From Eubacteriaceae bacterium (GTDB taxonomy: Bacteria > Bacillota > Clostridia > Peptostreptococcales > Anaerovoracaceae), in the NCBI GenBank assembly GCA_902362805.1, contig CABIXY010000004.1:434001-498000 (forward strand): a stretch of 64,000 nt of DNA. The letters run 5' to 3'. Within the stretch, counting starts at the first letter, position 1. Each line of letters opens with the position of its first letter. The translations under genes were made by a program, and so were the position numbers. Under the pieces are notes generated by a model. That model ran no database searches. It was given only the letters and a program-made list of their open reading frames with translations, and was not told the origin of the DNA. This document shows positions 9,051 to 18,346 of this stretch, in pieces.

Positions 9051-11498
9051 CTAGTTATCTCTAATCACTGCACCGAACTTTTCTTTCAGAAGACCGACAA
9101 CCTTGCCGTGAATCTGATCAACTTCTTCGTCGGTCAGAGTCTTGTCATCGTGTCTGTAAGTCAAGCTGAAGGCAACACTCTTTTTGCCCTCCTCAACTTG
9201 TTCGCCTCTGTAAACGTCGAACAGTTTGACTCCTCTGAGAATTTCAGTACCCGCTTCTCTAATTGCCTTTTCCATATCTCCCACCTGCAGTTCTTCGCCA
9301 ACAATCATGGCCACGTCTCTGGATGTGGAAGGGTATTTCGGCGGCTGGTGATACTGAATTTCCTTGTCGGATAACTCGACAATCAGATCGAAGAACAGTT
9401 CGCAAATATAACTGCGTATTCCAATTCCATAATTCTCTGCTACATCAGGATGTACCTCACCCATGATACCCAGTTCAATGGTTTCACCGTTTTTATCTTT
9501 TGTAAGAATTCTTGCACATCTGCCAGGATGATATACCTTGTAATCGGACTCTGCTGTAAATTCCAGATCTTCGATTCCAAGTCTCTCGAGCAGAGTTATC
9601 ATCATGCCTTTCAGTGTGAAGAAATCTTCTTCTTTGCCATAGAGGCCTATGGTCAAATTATAGGATTCCACTGGCAATGCCTGCGCATCCACCAGGTTTT
9701 TCATGTATGTCAATCCGATTTCGTACGCTCTTACGCTTTCCTGATTTCTCGCATAGTTTCTGCCCAGGACTTCTAACATTCCCGGCGTCAGAATGGTTCT
9801 CATCGCAGAGGTTTCTTCGCCCATCGGGTTGATGATATCAACAAAATTTCTCTCCCAAGAGTCTTCTTCGATTCCAATGCCGTCCAAGATCTTGTTGTTT
9901 GAGAAGGAGTAAGTTTGGATTTCGTTGGCACCCATGCCGCAGAGCAGGCTTCTGGTCATATCTCGCAGTTCCCAGCTCTTGCTTACGGTTCCAACTGTAT
10001 CCGCGCTAGGTAAAGTCATCGGCAGGTTGTCATAGCCATATAATCTGGCGATTTCTTCCACACAGTCGATTTCTTCCTTCATGTCCTGGCGCACCGTCGG
10101 CGGTGTTACCAGCAGGCAATCGTCTTCTGCTTCTACTTTCATATCCAGTCTTTCCAGATAGCCGACCATCTCGTCTCTGCCGATTTCAGTACCGAGAATC
10201 TTGTTGACTCTGCTCACTCTGCATTTGATCGTCGGGGCGGTCTCTGGATTATGATAGACGTCAACGCTGCCGTTTAAGACCTTGCCACAACCCAGCATCT
10301 CTACCAGTTTGCAGACTCTGTCTGCAGCGGCTTCGCAAAGGTTCGGGTCCAGCCCTCTTTCATATCTGGCGGCAGCTTCAGTCTTCAGACCTAATTTCTT
10401 AATAGAGCGGTGAACACAGGTCTTGTCAAAGCATGCGGATTCCACAACGACGGTGTTGGTATCATCGACGATTTCGGAATCCAAACCACCCATGATGCCT
10501 GCAATACCGATCGGTTTTTCGGCATCGTTGATCATCAGTGTATCTGCATAAACATCTCTTTCCTGGCCGTCCAGAGTGACAAACTTATCTCCGTCTTCCG
10601 CCATATCTACGACGATGTGGCTGCCAGCGATACTCCTGATATCGAAAGCGTGCAGCGGCTGACCGTATTCCATCATGACAAAGTTAGTAATATCTACCAT
10701 ATTGTTGATCGGTCTCATACCTGCAGCCATCAATCGTTTCTGCAGCCACCAAGGAGACTGTTCAATCTTCACGTCTTTGATAATTCTGGCTGTATAGCGT
10801 TTGCAGTTGTCATTTTTGACCTCTACACTGATATAGTCTGACGCATTTTCGTCGGTTTTTTCACATTCTGTATCAGGATAAGTCATCTTTTCTTCAAATA
10901 CTGCGGCAGCTTCTTTTGCCATACCCATCATGCAGAGACAGTCCGGGCGGTTAGGCGTGATGCAGAAGTCCACCACATAATCGTGGAGACCCAGCGCCTC
11001 TGTGAAGTCTTTGCCCAGATCTTCATCCCAGTTGCCTGGCAGCATCCAGATACCGTCTTTGGAAACGTAAGGTGCGATCTTGTCGTCATACCCCAGTTCC
11101 TGCGGTCCGCAGAGCATGCCGTTAGAGACAACGCCGCGCAGTTCGCCTTTGGTAATCTCCACGCCGCCTTCTACCTTCGGCTGTCCGTGAAGCGGTCCTG
11201 GAATATGGCTGTTGTGCTTAGCTACAGGCACATAACCGCCTTCGTAAATATTTGTTGCCCCGGTGACAATCTGCAGAGGTTCTTCTTCGCCTACATTGAT
11301 CTGGCATACCACCAGCTTATTTGCATCGGGATGTTGTTCTATTTTATCGATTCTGCCTACTACGACGCCGCTGATACCAGTACCGATTTCATCGCAGGTC
11401 TCCATGTCGGAGCCGCTCATAATCATACGGTCACAGAATTCGTCTACGGGCACATTGACGTCTGTGTAATCTTTTAACCATTGTAATGATACTAACAT
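9051..11498 (-). CDS. pheT: Phenylalanyl-tRNA synthetase beta subunit
   Basis: Beta chain (815 residues) of the alpha2-beta2 enzyme that charges tRNA-Phe. It shows the OB-fold tRNA-binding domain (about 40-150, with KIEQHPDANKLVVCQINVG), the B3/B4 editing domain (about 210-390), B5 (about 405-475) and the C-terminal anticodon-binding ferredoxin-like domain (from about 720, PPKYPSTSRDVAMIV). A ribosome site AGGAG lies seven bases before the ATG. It follows pheS by 24 bases. All domains are present, with no frameshift. Confidence 0.97.
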   Translation of the reverse strand: MLVSLQWLKDYTDVNVPVDEFCDRMIMSGSDMETCDEIGTGISGVVVGRIDKIEQHPDANKLVVCQINVGEEEPLQIVTGATNIYEGGYVPVAKHNSHIPGPLHGQPKVEGGVEITKGELRGVVSNGMLCGPQELGYDDKIAPYVSKDGIWMLPGNWDEDLGKDFTEALGLHDYVVDFCITPNRPDCLCMMGMAKEAAAVFEEKMTYPDTECEKTDENASDYISVEVKNDNCKRYTARIIKDVKIEQSPWWLQKRLMAAGMRPINNMVDITNFVMMEYGQPLHAFDIRSIAGSHIVVDMAEDGDKFVTLDGQERDVYADTLMINDAEKPIGIAGIMGGLDSEIVDDTNTVVVESACFDKTCVHRSIKKLGLKTEAAARYERGLDPNLCEAAADRVCKLVEMLGCGKVLNGSVDVYHNPETAPTIKCRVSRVNKILGTEIGRDEMVGYLERLDMKVEAEDDCLLVTPPTVRQDMKEEIDCVEEIARLYGYDNLPMTLPSADTVGTVSKSWELRDMTRSLLCGMGANEIQTYSFSNNKILDGIGIEEDSWERNFVDIINPMGEETSAMRTILTPGMLEVLGRNYARNQESVRAYEIGLTYMKNLVDAQALPVESYNLTIGLYGKEEDFFTLKGMMITLLERLGIEDLEFTAESDYKVYHPGRCARILTKDKNGETIELGIMGEVHPDVAENYGIGIRSYICELFFDLIVELSDKEIQYHQPPKYPSTSRDVAMIVGEELQVGDMEKAIREAGTEILRGVKLFDVYRGEQVEEGKKSVAFSLTYRHDDKTLTDEEVDQIHGKVVGLLKEKFGAVIRDN

Positions 11499-11522
11499 TT
11501 ATTTTTCTCCTATATATCTAGA

Positions 11523-12545
11523 CTATTTGAATTGTTCGATGAATCTCATATCGTTTTCGTAGAGGAAACGAATATCGTCGATGCCGTATTTCAGCATAGC
11601 GATTCTCTCTACGCCCATACCTACTGCAAAGCCAGTATATTTTTCGATATCGATACCACCTGCTTGATGTACGTGCGGATGGGTCATGCCACAGCCAAGG
11701 ATTTCAATCCAACCGCTTCCCTTGCAAACCGGACAGCCTTTGCCGCCGCATTTGAAACAAGAAACGTCCATTTCGGCGCTCGGTTCAGTGAACGGGAAAT
11801 GACTCGGGCGGAACTTGGTTCTCGTTTCCGGTCCAAAAAGTCTCTTTGCCATGTGATCCAAAGAACCCTTCAGATCTCCCATAGTGATATCTTCGCCTAT
11901 GACCATCATCTCAATCTGGTGGAAAGTCGGAGAATGGGTCGCATCCGGCGTATCTACTCTGTAGCATCTGCCCGGAATCAGCACCTTGTATGGCAGAGGC
12001 AGTTCCAGTTCTGCTCTGATCTCCGCCGATGAGGTATGTGGTCTCAGTACCATGTCCTCGTTAATGTAAAAAGTATCTGTCATATCTCTGGCCGGATGGT
12101 TTTCCGGAGAGTTCAATGCATCAAAAGTGTTGTAGACTGTGTCTACGTCTGGTCCTTCGTAAACCGCATAACCCATAGATTTGAAAATTTCTACAACTTC
12201 GTCAATCGTCTGTGTAATCGGGTGTTTTACGCCATAGGCGATTTCTTTCCCTGGCTCTGTAACGTCGATTTTCTCTGCCTTGAATTTCGCTTCCTTTGCT
12301 TTTGCTTTTACCTCGGCAGCCTTTTCGGCGAGCAGCTGTTCAAACTCAGCCTTAACCTTATTTGCTGCCATTCCCAGCGCTTTCTTTTCTTCCGGCGGCA
12401 GTTTTCCCATGGAGCGAAGGATTTCTGTCAACTGTCCCTTCTTACCGAGGACTTTGACTCTGATTTCTTCTGTGTCAGCCAGTGAAGCCGCTTTGTTTAA
12501 CTGTTCTTTGGCTTCTTCCAGCATCTTGCTTAATTTCTCTTGCAT
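11523..12545 (-). CDS. pheS: Phenylalanyl-tRNA synthetase alpha subunit
   Basis: Catalytic chain (340 residues) of the enzyme. The N-terminal coiled coil (about 1-85) binds tRNA; class II motif 2 is seen in HTSSAEIRAELE, a cysteine cluster CFKCGGKGCPVCKG lies at about 265, and motif 3 is GMGVERIAMLKYG near the end. The cysteine cluster is found in a subset of bacterial PheS proteins and may bind a metal. It lies 27 bases after the methyltransferase gene and directly before pheT. I looked for a T-box leader and found none, so control may differ from that of many Bacillota. Confidence 0.97.
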   Translation of the reverse strand: MQEKLSKMLEEAKEQLNKAASLADTEEIRVKVLGKKGQLTEILRSMGKLPPEEKKALGMAANKVKAEFEQLLAEKAAEVKAKAKEAKFKAEKIDVTEPGKEIAYGVKHPITQTIDEVVEIFKSMGYAVYEGPDVDTVYNTFDALNSPENHPARDMTDTFYINEDMVLRPHTSSAEIRAELELPLPYKVLIPGRCYRVDTPDATHSPTFHQIEMMVIGEDITMGDLKGSLDHMAKRLFGPETRTKFRPSHFPFTEPSAEMDVSCFKCGGKGCPVCKGSGWIEILGCGMTHPHVHQAGGIDIEKYTGFAVGMGVERIAMLKYGIDDIRFLYENDMRFIEQFK

Positions 12546-12572
12546 TTTATTGTAACCTCACTTAAATGTTGT

Positions 12573-13355
12573 TTATTGATCGTTTCTATACCTCTGCGCC
12601 TCGTACATCAAAATACCTGCGGCCACAGAAGCGTTCAGGGATTCCAGGCGGCCTGCCATAGGAATCCTGATTTTGACATCTGCCATTTCCAGTAATTCCT
12701 CTGATACACCGTTGCCCTCGTTGCCGATGACTAAAGCGATCCCTCTGGAAAGATCTGCGTCAAAATAGTTGTTGTCGCCCATAAGGCTTGTGACGACCAG
12801 CTTTTTTTCCAAGTCGCCTGCAAGCACTTTTAATTCCCTATTATCCTCGACATGAATAATAGGGATCCTAAAGACTGATCCGGCCGCTGCCCTGATGGTC
12901 TTCGGCGAGAAGATATCAGCAGTGCCTTTGAGGGCGAAGACAGCGGCATATCCAGCACCTTCGGCCGTTCTGATGATCGTGCCGATGTTGCCCGGATCCT
13001 GCAGCCGGTCTAAGACGACCACGTTGCCGTCTCCCTTGCATCTCTCTGCCAGCTCTTCAAATTCGTACATCCTTTTATGGACTACAGCGATGATACCCTG
13101 ACTGGTCTCCGTCTGGGCAATGCGTTCAAAGAGACTGTGCTTCACGCGATAGATGTCTCCCTCAAAAGAAATACGAGAAGCCTTTTCCTCATCGAAAAGC
13201 AAATAGTCGATTGGGGCACCCTGACTGATCGCCTCCTCGACTAGATTATGTCCTTCGATCAAGTAGCGGCTTTCTTTGTCTCTGTACTTCTTTAAAGAGA
13301 GTCTCTGACACTCTTTCAATATTCGGTTGTCTTTTGAATTGATTTCTTTAATCAT
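12573..13355 (-). CDS. TrmH/SpoU-family RNA 2'-O-methyltransferase
   Basis: The 260-residue protein has the three SPOUT signatures: LDRLQDPGNIGTIIRTAEG (about 125), VIGNEGNGVSEE (about 207) and RIPMAGRLESLNASVAA (about 229), which form the knotted SAM site. The N-terminal 100 residues resemble the substrate-binding domain of RlmB/YsgA-like proteins. It should methylate a ribose in rRNA or tRNA; the exact target cannot be assigned. It is often found just before pheST, as here, and is the first gene of the run that continues to argS. Confidence 0.9.
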   Translation of the reverse strand: MIKEINSKDNRILKECQRLSLKKYRDKESRYLIEGHNLVEEAISQGAPIDYLLFDEEKASRISFEGDIYRVKHSLFERIAQTETSQGIIAVVHKRMYEFEELAERCKGDGNVVVLDRLQDPGNIGTIIRTAEGAGYAAVFALKGTADIFSPKTIRAAAGSVFRIPIIHVEDNRELKVLAGDLEKKLVVTSLMGDNNYFDADLSRGIALVIGNEGNGVSEELLEMADVKIRIPMAGRLESLNASVAAGILMYEAQRYRNDQ

Positions 13356-13448
13356 AAAACTTCCAAATCTTTATCTATTTTTCCAGATGGTCTCCGTCAA
13401 ATCGACGAAGCCAAATGTTTTTTAACTAAAATCGTCCTACTCGTTGCC

Positions 13449-13554
13449 TTTGAGTATAAAAAAGATGGGAATATTAGCTTTTTCTCGCTTAAAAGAGCCT
13501 TTTTACTATCCTTTTTGGCAATATTCCATTATCATACATTTTATTATACTCAAA
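13449..13554. repeat. 106-bp inverted-repeat element (MITE-like)
   Basis: The ends are TTTGAGTATAA at 13449 and, in inverse, TTATACTCAAA ending at 13554. Further in, GGGAATATT and AATATTCC also face each other. The arms are imperfect and the centre is T-rich. No target duplication is clear, and no second copy was noticed in the window. It could be a small non-autonomous element or a strong bidirectional hairpin. Confidence 0.5.
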
Positions 13555-13711
13555 TCTGCTGAATCGGCTCCAAAAAGTTAAAACTGTAAAGTGACAAACT
13601 CCTGAGGGCGGCAACGTTCCTATCGGAACTCCTCCAGACAGCAGCCTACAGCCGTCTGCTGTCTTTCGCTGTCCTGATTTACATTACAGGCAAAGCCTGT
13701 GTAAATCAGGC

Positions 13712-13748
13712 GAGGGGATGCTCCCCTCTGCACACCTCTCTTTTTCGT
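13712..13748. repeat. 37-bp direct repeat, copy 1
   Basis: This unit starts GAGGGGATGCTCC and ends CTCTCTTTTTCGT. It recurs at 13816-13852 with two base differences. Each copy is preceded at some distance by a CTCCTGAGGGCG motif (13599 and 13802), suggesting that a larger block of about 105-200 bases was duplicated. Confidence 0.7.
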
Positions 13749-13815
13749 ATGTCGGCGCACAGCTGAAACCACGAAAATTCTTGCTACGCAGGCTGAGCAC
13801 CCTCCTGAGGGCGAC

Positions 13816-13852
13816 GAGGGGATACTCCTCTCTGCACACCTCTCTTTTTCGT
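13816..13852. repeat. 37-bp direct repeat, copy 2
   Basis: Second copy of the unit at 13712-13748. It runs straight into a perfect hairpin (13845-13885) with a GGGGC/GCCCC inner stem, which in turn shares its A-run with the ftsZ terminator. Confidence 0.7.
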
Positions 13853-13880
13853 GGTTTTGGGGCGTTGCCCCGAAACCACG

Positions 13881-13910
13881 AAAAAGCCGGTCGCAATTCT
13901 ACCGGCTTTT
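13881..13910 (-). terminator. Rho-independent terminator after ftsZ
   Basis: On the minus strand the stem AAAGCCGGT/ACCGGCTTT, with a 9-base loop, is followed by a run of five T. It lies 16 bases after the ftsZ stop and would end the mraZ-ftsZ transcript. The T-run is also the start of the neighbouring 13845-13885 hairpin. Confidence 0.85.
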
Positions 13911-13925
13911 AAACTAAGCTAAACT

Positions 13926-15050
13926 CTATTTGTTATTCAAAAATGACGGGATGCCAAACCTGGAATCCGAATCCTTTTCGTCCTTGGTTTCGTCAAAAAT
14001 TTCTCCAAGTGTTACACTTCTGCCTCGTAATCCATCTTCTGTCACAACCTCTTGGGATTTTTTGTCGAAATTGCCATAACTGTTCTCAGGTGCTAAACCT
14101 GCTTCAAAGCCTGTTGCTATTACGGTAATTGCTACTTCATCATTCATATTTTCGCTGACAGCCGCACCGAAAATCAGGATGGCTTCTCTATCCGCCTGTT
14201 CTTCAACCAAACTTGCAATTTCGTTCACTTCTAACATACCCAGGTCATAGCCGCCGGATACGTAAAGCAAGATCGCTTTTGCGCCTCCGATGGTCGTCTC
14301 GAGAAGCGGACTTTCGATGGCAGATTTCACTGCATCTTTCGCTCTGTTCTCTCCACTTCCATGGCCTGTACCCATATGTGCGATGCCTCTGTCCGTCATG
14401 ACTGACTTGACATCGGCGAAGTCCACGTTGATCAACGCAAAATCGGAGATCAAGTCGGAAATGCCCTGGACACCCTGCCGCAGTACGTCATCAGCCATAG
14501 TAAAGGCATCCAGCATCGAAGTGTTCTTCTCACAATTCTGCAGTAGTTTGTCGTTTGGTACTACTACCAGTGAATCTACATATTTTTTTAAAAAGCTGAG
14601 ACCAAGCTCCGCCTGATCTTTTCTCTTCTTGCCTTCAAACGAAAACGGCTTCGTCACTACACCTACTGTAAGGATTCCAAGGTCCTTGGACGCCTTAGCA
14701 ATAATCGGTGCAGCACCTGTGCCTGTACCGCCTCCCATTCCTGCGGTTATAAAGACCATATCTGATCCTTCTAATAAATCTGTTATCTCATCAAGCGTTT
14801 CCTCAGCAGATCTCTGTCCAACTTCTGGATTACCGCCTGCGCCTAGTCCTCTTGTCAGTTTCTCACCAATCTGAACTTTCGTCTCTGCCTTACATCTATT
14901 CAGAGCTTGTTTATCTGTATTGACCGCGATAAACTGCACTCCCTTTAAATCAGCCTCCATCATTCTGTTGACTGCGTTACAGCCGCCGCCGCCAACGCCG
15001 ATGACTTTGATGACTGCTGAATTATCTTGGCCTGTCTCAAATTGCAGCAT
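13926..15050 (-). CDS. ftsZ: Cell division GTPase FtsZ
   Basis: FtsZ polymerises into the cytokinetic ring. The GTP-binding T-loop GGGTGTG is at about 105, preceded by VFITAGM, and the N-terminus carries [16 protein letters not shown]. The T7 loop [11 protein letters not shown] is also intact. The variable linker (about 320-365) is short and acidic. The protein of 374 residues is a normal length. It is the last gene of the cluster; ftsA, usually just before it, is missing here, so another membrane anchor must be used or ftsA lies elsewhere. The ribosome site GGAGG is strong. Confidence 0.98.
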   Translation of the reverse strand: MLQFETGQDNSAVIKVIGVGGGGCNAVNRMMEADLKGVQFIAVNTDKQALNRCKAETKVQIGEKLTRGLGAGGNPEVGQRSAEETLDEITDLLEGSDMVFITAGMGGGTGTGAAPIIAKASKDLGILTVGVVTKPFSFEGKKRKDQAELGLSFLKKYVDSLVVVPNDKLLQNCEKNTSMLDAFTMADDVLRQGVQGISDLISDFALINVDFADVKSVMTDRGIAHMGTGHGSGENRAKDAVKSAIESPLLETTIGGAKAILLYVSGGYDLGMLEVNEIASLVEEQADREAILIFGAAVSENMNDEVAITVIATGFEAGLAPENSYGNFDKKSQEVVTEDGLRGRSVTLGEIFDETKDEKDSDSRFGIPSFLNNK

Positions 15051-15125
15051 TATAAATAGCCTCCTTGCATCCCATAATATAATCTATTCTATCACAAAAA
15101 TTATCCCTTTGCATCATTTTTTTAA

Positions 15126-15899
15126 TCAAATTCCTGGTGAAAACGACAAATACTTATGATCTCCGAGGTTTATCGTCCCTCTAGTGATATCCTTCTTAAA
15201 TAAATCATTGACAACAATCTGTAATTTGCCGCTGTCAATGGCCTTCATCATCTGTTTCGGTGTCCCTTTGACGATGAGAGTGTCGTAGATATAAGCTTTG
15301 ATCACGACTCTGGACACGTCGATCTTCTTAAAATAAATATCCCCTTCCTTCATGGAGGCCAGCATCTTCAAAGTAGTTTCCAAAGTAGATGTCTCTTCTG
15401 CCCCTACCGTTTCGCCCACATTGAGTTTATTGATAGTAAGACCGGTAAGCAGCGTCACTTTCGGGTCCACTTCGCTCTTACGAAGAACTGTACCTTCTTC
15501 ATCAATTACAACATACTTGTCCCCGTAAACGATAGCGGCGATTTGCGCTCGCTCTTTCAGTTCGATCACCAATGTGGACGGCAGTTTCCGCTTCACCTTG
15601 ACATCCGAGAAATAAGGGTTTTTCCCTAAATTCTCTTTGATCTGTGAATCTCCTGCCTCCCAGAACAAATTGACCCCAAGGGTCGCATCCGCCAGATTGA
15701 TCACCTCACCGTCGGTATAATACTTGTTTCCCTCCACCTCTATGTTCTGAATGTCGAAGAAACTAGAAGACAAGAAAAGCGCCACAGCTGCCAGACAGGC
15801 AAAAAATACCAATATTCTCACCAGATAGTTCTTTTTTTTCCTGGTCTTTTTTTGCCGCTCTATTTCCTTAAATTCTATGTCGTCTCTGTGTTCACTCAT
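15126..15899 (-). CDS. ftsQ: Divisome protein FtsQ/DivIB
   Basis: The 257-residue protein has a basic cytoplasmic tail (KKTRKKKN), one membrane segment (about 28-47) and an extracellular POTRA domain that starts FDIQNIEVEGNKYYT, followed by the FtsQ/DivIB beta domain. It links early and late division proteins in the FtsQ-FtsL-FtsB complex. Its ATG overlaps the murG end by eight bases. A gap of about 75 bases separates it from ftsZ, where a separate ftsZ promoter could lie. Confidence 0.9.
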   Translation of the reverse strand: MSEHRDDIEFKEIERQKKTRKKKNYLVRILVFFACLAAVALFLSSSFFDIQNIEVEGNKYYTDGEVINLADATLGVNLFWEAGDSQIKENLGKNPYFSDVKVKRKLPSTLVIELKERAQIAAIVYGDKYVVIDEEGTVLRKSEVDPKVTLLTGLTINKLNVGETVGAEETSTLETTLKMLASMKEGDIYFKKIDVSRVVIKAYIYDTLIVKGTPKQMMKAIDSGKLQIVVNDLFKKDITRGTINLGDHKYLSFSPGI

Positions 15900-16992
15900 C
15901 CTTTTTTATCTCCGAATATATCAGTTCAGTAGCATCAATCGGTGCGCTTTCCCTGCTGGCTCTGCACATTTTCCGCAATAGCCCGGGATTGTTCTTTAAT
16001 CTCATGACCTCCTCAATCAGCAGTTCGGAGGTCAGATCCTTCTCTTCGATGAGGATTGCCCCGCCTTTGTCAGCAACTGATTTAGCATTGAAATATTGAT
16101 GGTTGCCAGTTACATTTGGCGAAGGAATCAAGATAGCAGCTTTTCCACAGACAGTCGTCTCTGCTACAGACAGGGCACCCGCCCTGCTGATAATCAGATC
16201 TGCAGCACCTAAGTAGTTCTGCATATCGTTTATGTACGACTTGATTCTGATGTTAGGCTGGATTTCGATATTCCGCTTCTCTGCCTTGTCCAAAATGGCA
16301 TCGTAATACTGACTGCCTGTGCCAAAGATAAAGGTCACTCCTTTGTGCCCGTTGATGGCGTCCATCAAATCGAAGGCGACTTGATTGATCATTTCTGCGC
16401 CTTGACTGCCTCCGAAGGAAAAGACCACAAAATCGTCCTTATCGATGGAAAGGTTGGCCCTGGCTTCAGCAGTTTCCACATCGTAGAATCGCTTTCTCAC
16501 CGGGTTGCCCACGTTAACGTGCTTCTCAGGTTCTCTGAAATATTGACTGGCTTCCGGAAAACCTAAGAACACCTTGCTGGCGAATTTTTCTAACGATTTG
16601 TTCGCCACCCCCGGAAAAGCATTCTGCTCATGGAGATAACACTTCGCACCATATCTGTGGCCGGCGAACATGACCGGAACACAGACGAAGCCGCCCGTCC
16701 CGATAACCACATCAGGTTTAAATTTCTTCATAATCCGCAGAGCCTGCCAAACTCCCTTCATGGTAGAAAATCCTGTGTCAAAGATTTTGAAGATGTTCCT
16801 GCGATCCAGCCATTTTGCGGACACCAACTTCATGGGATAACCTGTGGCTGGCACGATATCCTTCTCCAGACCGATATCGTTGCCGATATACAAAATCTCA
16901 GATTGTGGTTCCTTCTCTTTTATTTTATCGGCGATGGCGATGGCCGGGTAAATATGACCGCCAGAACCTCCGCCAGTTACAATCACTCTCAT
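15892..16992 (-). CDS. murG: UDP-GlcNAc:lipid I N-acetylglucosaminyltransferase MurG
   Basis: MurG makes lipid II from lipid I at the inner face of the membrane. The GT28 glycine loop GGGSGGHIYPA is at residues 7-17 and a second G-loop (FSFGGSQGAEMIN) at about 194. GALSVAE near 277 fits the donor-binding site. Length (366) is normal. The ATG follows AGGAGG placed just after the hairpin copy at 17002-17056, so its translation may be controlled separately from the upstream ftsW. Confidence 0.97.
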   Translation of the reverse strand: MRVIVTGGGSGGHIYPAIAIADKIKEKEPQSEILYIGNDIGLEKDIVPATGYPMKLVSAKWLDRRNIFKIFDTGFSTMKGVWQALRIMKKFKPDVVIGTGGFVCVPVMFAGHRYGAKCYLHEQNAFPGVANKSLEKFASKVFLGFPEASQYFREPEKHVNVGNPVRKRFYDVETAEARANLSIDKDDFVVFSFGGSQGAEMINQVAFDLMDAINGHKGVTFIFGTGSQYYDAILDKAEKRNIEIQPNIRIKSYINDMQNYLGAADLIISRAGALSVAETTVCGKAAILIPSPNVTGNHQYFNAKSVADKGGAILIEEKDLTSELLIEEVMRLKNNPGLLRKMCRASRESAPIDATELIYSEIKKDE

Positions 16993-17001
16993 ACCTTTCC
17001 T

Positions 17002-17056
17002 CCTAATGGAGTTGCCCCAATTTACGAAGTAAATTGTTGGGAACTCCTTATGCTTT
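17002..17056 (-). promoter_or_regulatory. Hairpin with adjacent ribosome site, copy 2 (murG leader)
   Basis: Second copy of the element described before zapA. The 40-base hairpin is at 17008-17047 (GGAGTT/AACTCC and GTAAATTG/CAATTTAC arms closing on an AAG/CTT loop). It is followed by ATTA and AGGAGG, then the murG ATG. The flanks GCATAAGGAG and CTCCATTAGGAG are identical in both copies, while the stems differ by pair-preserving changes. Confidence 0.7.
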
Positions 17057-17190
17057 GGGAGACCTAACCCGATTCAGCGAAGCGGAATCGCTGGCAGGTC
17101 CCCGCTCAAGAGTGCAGGAGCTATGCTCCGTGGCACTCGACGGCCACGCCCCGCAAGCGATTGCGAGCGGCACTCAGGCGGCTAGCCTTA
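17057..17190. repeat. Chain of hairpins between ftsW and murG
   Basis: Three consecutive inverted repeats are visible: CGATTC/GAATCG inside GACCT/AGGTC (17061-17100), GAGTGC/GCACTC enclosing GGAGC/GCTCC (17107-17141), and CGCAA/TTGCG (about 17155-17168). It may attenuate reading from ftsW into murG or stabilise mRNA ends. There is no T-run, so it is not a classical terminator. Confidence 0.55.
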
Positions 17191-17194
17191 ATAT

Positions 17195-18346
17195 CTATTG
17201 TGTCTGCGTCGTAATACTTTGCCTTGAAATATTTAACATGATCCCTGCAGATCCCATGAACAGCCAGAGTGCATTTCCTCCATAGCTGACAAACGGAAGG
17301 GTGATTCCTGTCGCCGGCATAGATGACGTGACGACAGCTACATTGATCAAGAGCTGCAGACCGATCATAATCGTAATGCCGCCAGAGAGGAGCATGCCGA
17401 ATCGATCCGGTGCGTTGAGGCAGATGTGGAAGCATCGCCAAATCAGCACTGCATAGACGAGAAACAAAACCAGAATTCCCACCAGCCCCAGTTCTTCGCC
17501 GATGATGGCCAGAATAAAGTCATTCTGCGGTTCTGGCAGATACAGGTTCTTCTGTATACTCTTTCCGAGGCCAAGACCGAAAAGTCCGCCTGTTCCCAGA
17601 GCCAGAAGGGACTGCACCACCTGGAATCCTTCACCTAAAGGATCTGCAAAAGGGTCCAGGAAACTGGTGATTCTGTCTTTCCAGTGGGCCGCGCCGATCT
17701 TGTCGCCGATCAGTATCAAGCCGCCGACGCCTGCACTGCCAAAGATGGCTGCTCCGACTACGTATTTCCACTGCAGCCCTGCTAAAAACATGATGCCGGC
17801 GATAATGCCGCAAACAGTAATCGCTGTAGATAGGTTTGGCTGCTTGATGATCAAACCGCCAAAAACGCCCATGAGCAGCAGAAGCGGCAAAATTCCTTTT
17901 CGGAATGAGAGAATCAGCTTCGGTTCGCTGGCCAAAAAAGCTGCTGTAAAAATAATTACTGCAATCTTAGCGATTTCACCAGGCATGATAGTCATCGGAC
18001 CGATGAGAATCCATCTGGTGGCGTTGTTGATCGTCTCTACAAAAGGCAGCCCGGGAAAGAGCAGCAGCACCAGCAAGAAGAAGCTTACGGCCAGAATGAT
18101 GATGGACCATCTTCTGTAAAGATGATAGTCCAGCTGGGTGCAGATAGCCATGAGCACAAATCCTGCAACTGCAAAGAGTCCCTGTTTCTTCAGATACCCG
18201 TAGGGCGATCCTGTATTGTTGATGGAGTAGTAGTAGCTGGCGCTGAACACCATGACTACGCCAAATATGACAAGCGCTGTTACCAGCAAGACGATAACAA
18301 AGTCGCTCGCTCTTAAATTTTGTCTGCCTTTTAGTTTTAAATTCAT
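17195..18346 (-). CDS. ftsW: SEDS-family peptidoglycan polymerase FtsW
   Basis: The 383-residue protein has about ten membrane segments and the SEDS signatures (FSASYYYS near the N-terminus, LGLGKSIQK, and SSMPATGITLPFVSYGGNA near the end). FtsW polymerises glycan strands together with its partner PBP at the septum. It shares one base with the stop of murD (TAATG). It could alternatively be called SpoVE, since clostridia carry both; position in the dcw cluster favours FtsW. Confidence 0.92.
   Translation of the reverse strand: MNLKLKGRQNLRASDFVIVLLVTALVIFGVVMVFSASYYYSINNTGSPYGYLKKQGLFAVAGFVLMAICTQLDYHLYRRWSIIILAVSFFLLVLLLFPGLPFVETINNATRWILIGPMTIMPGEIAKIAVIIFTAAFLASEPKLILSFRKGILPLLLLMGVFGGLIIKQPNLSTAITVCGIIAGIMFLAGLQWKYVVGAAIFGSAGVGGLILIGDKIGAAHWKDRITSFLDPFADPLGEGFQVVQSLLALGTGGLFGLGLGKSIQKNLYLPEPQNDFILAIIGEELGLVGILVLFLVYAVLIWRCFHICLNAPDRFGMLLSGGITIMIGLQLLINVAVVTSSMPATGITLPFVSYGGNALWLFMGSAGIMLNISRQSITTQTQ

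Larger units (their letters stand above)
13356..13925. other. Gene-free region rich in hairpins and repeats
   Basis: No credible gene is present in 570 bases. The left part must hold the promoter of the methyltransferase-pheST run. An inverted repeat occupies 13449-13554. From 13598 on there is a chain of hairpins: GTTCC/GGAAC (13616-13629), GACAGCAG/CTGCTGTC (13637-13668), CCTGATTTACA/TGTAAATCAGG (13674-13710), TTTTTCGTGGTTT/AAACCACGAAAAA (13845-13885) and the ftsZ terminator. A 37-base unit is repeated directly. Frames that read across it are artefacts of these repeats. Confidence 0.6.

Noticed and set aside
13684..13912. Two frames of 60-70 residues in opposite directions
   Set aside because: They repeat internally because of the direct repeats and hairpins; no homology or ribosome site.
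13560..13912. CRISPR array
   Set aside because: The repeat unit occurs only twice, with unequal neighbours and hairpins instead of regular spacers.
11499..13925. T-box leader for pheST
   Set aside because: I searched upstream of pheS and of the methyltransferase for the conserved T-box sequence and terminator/antiterminator and found none.
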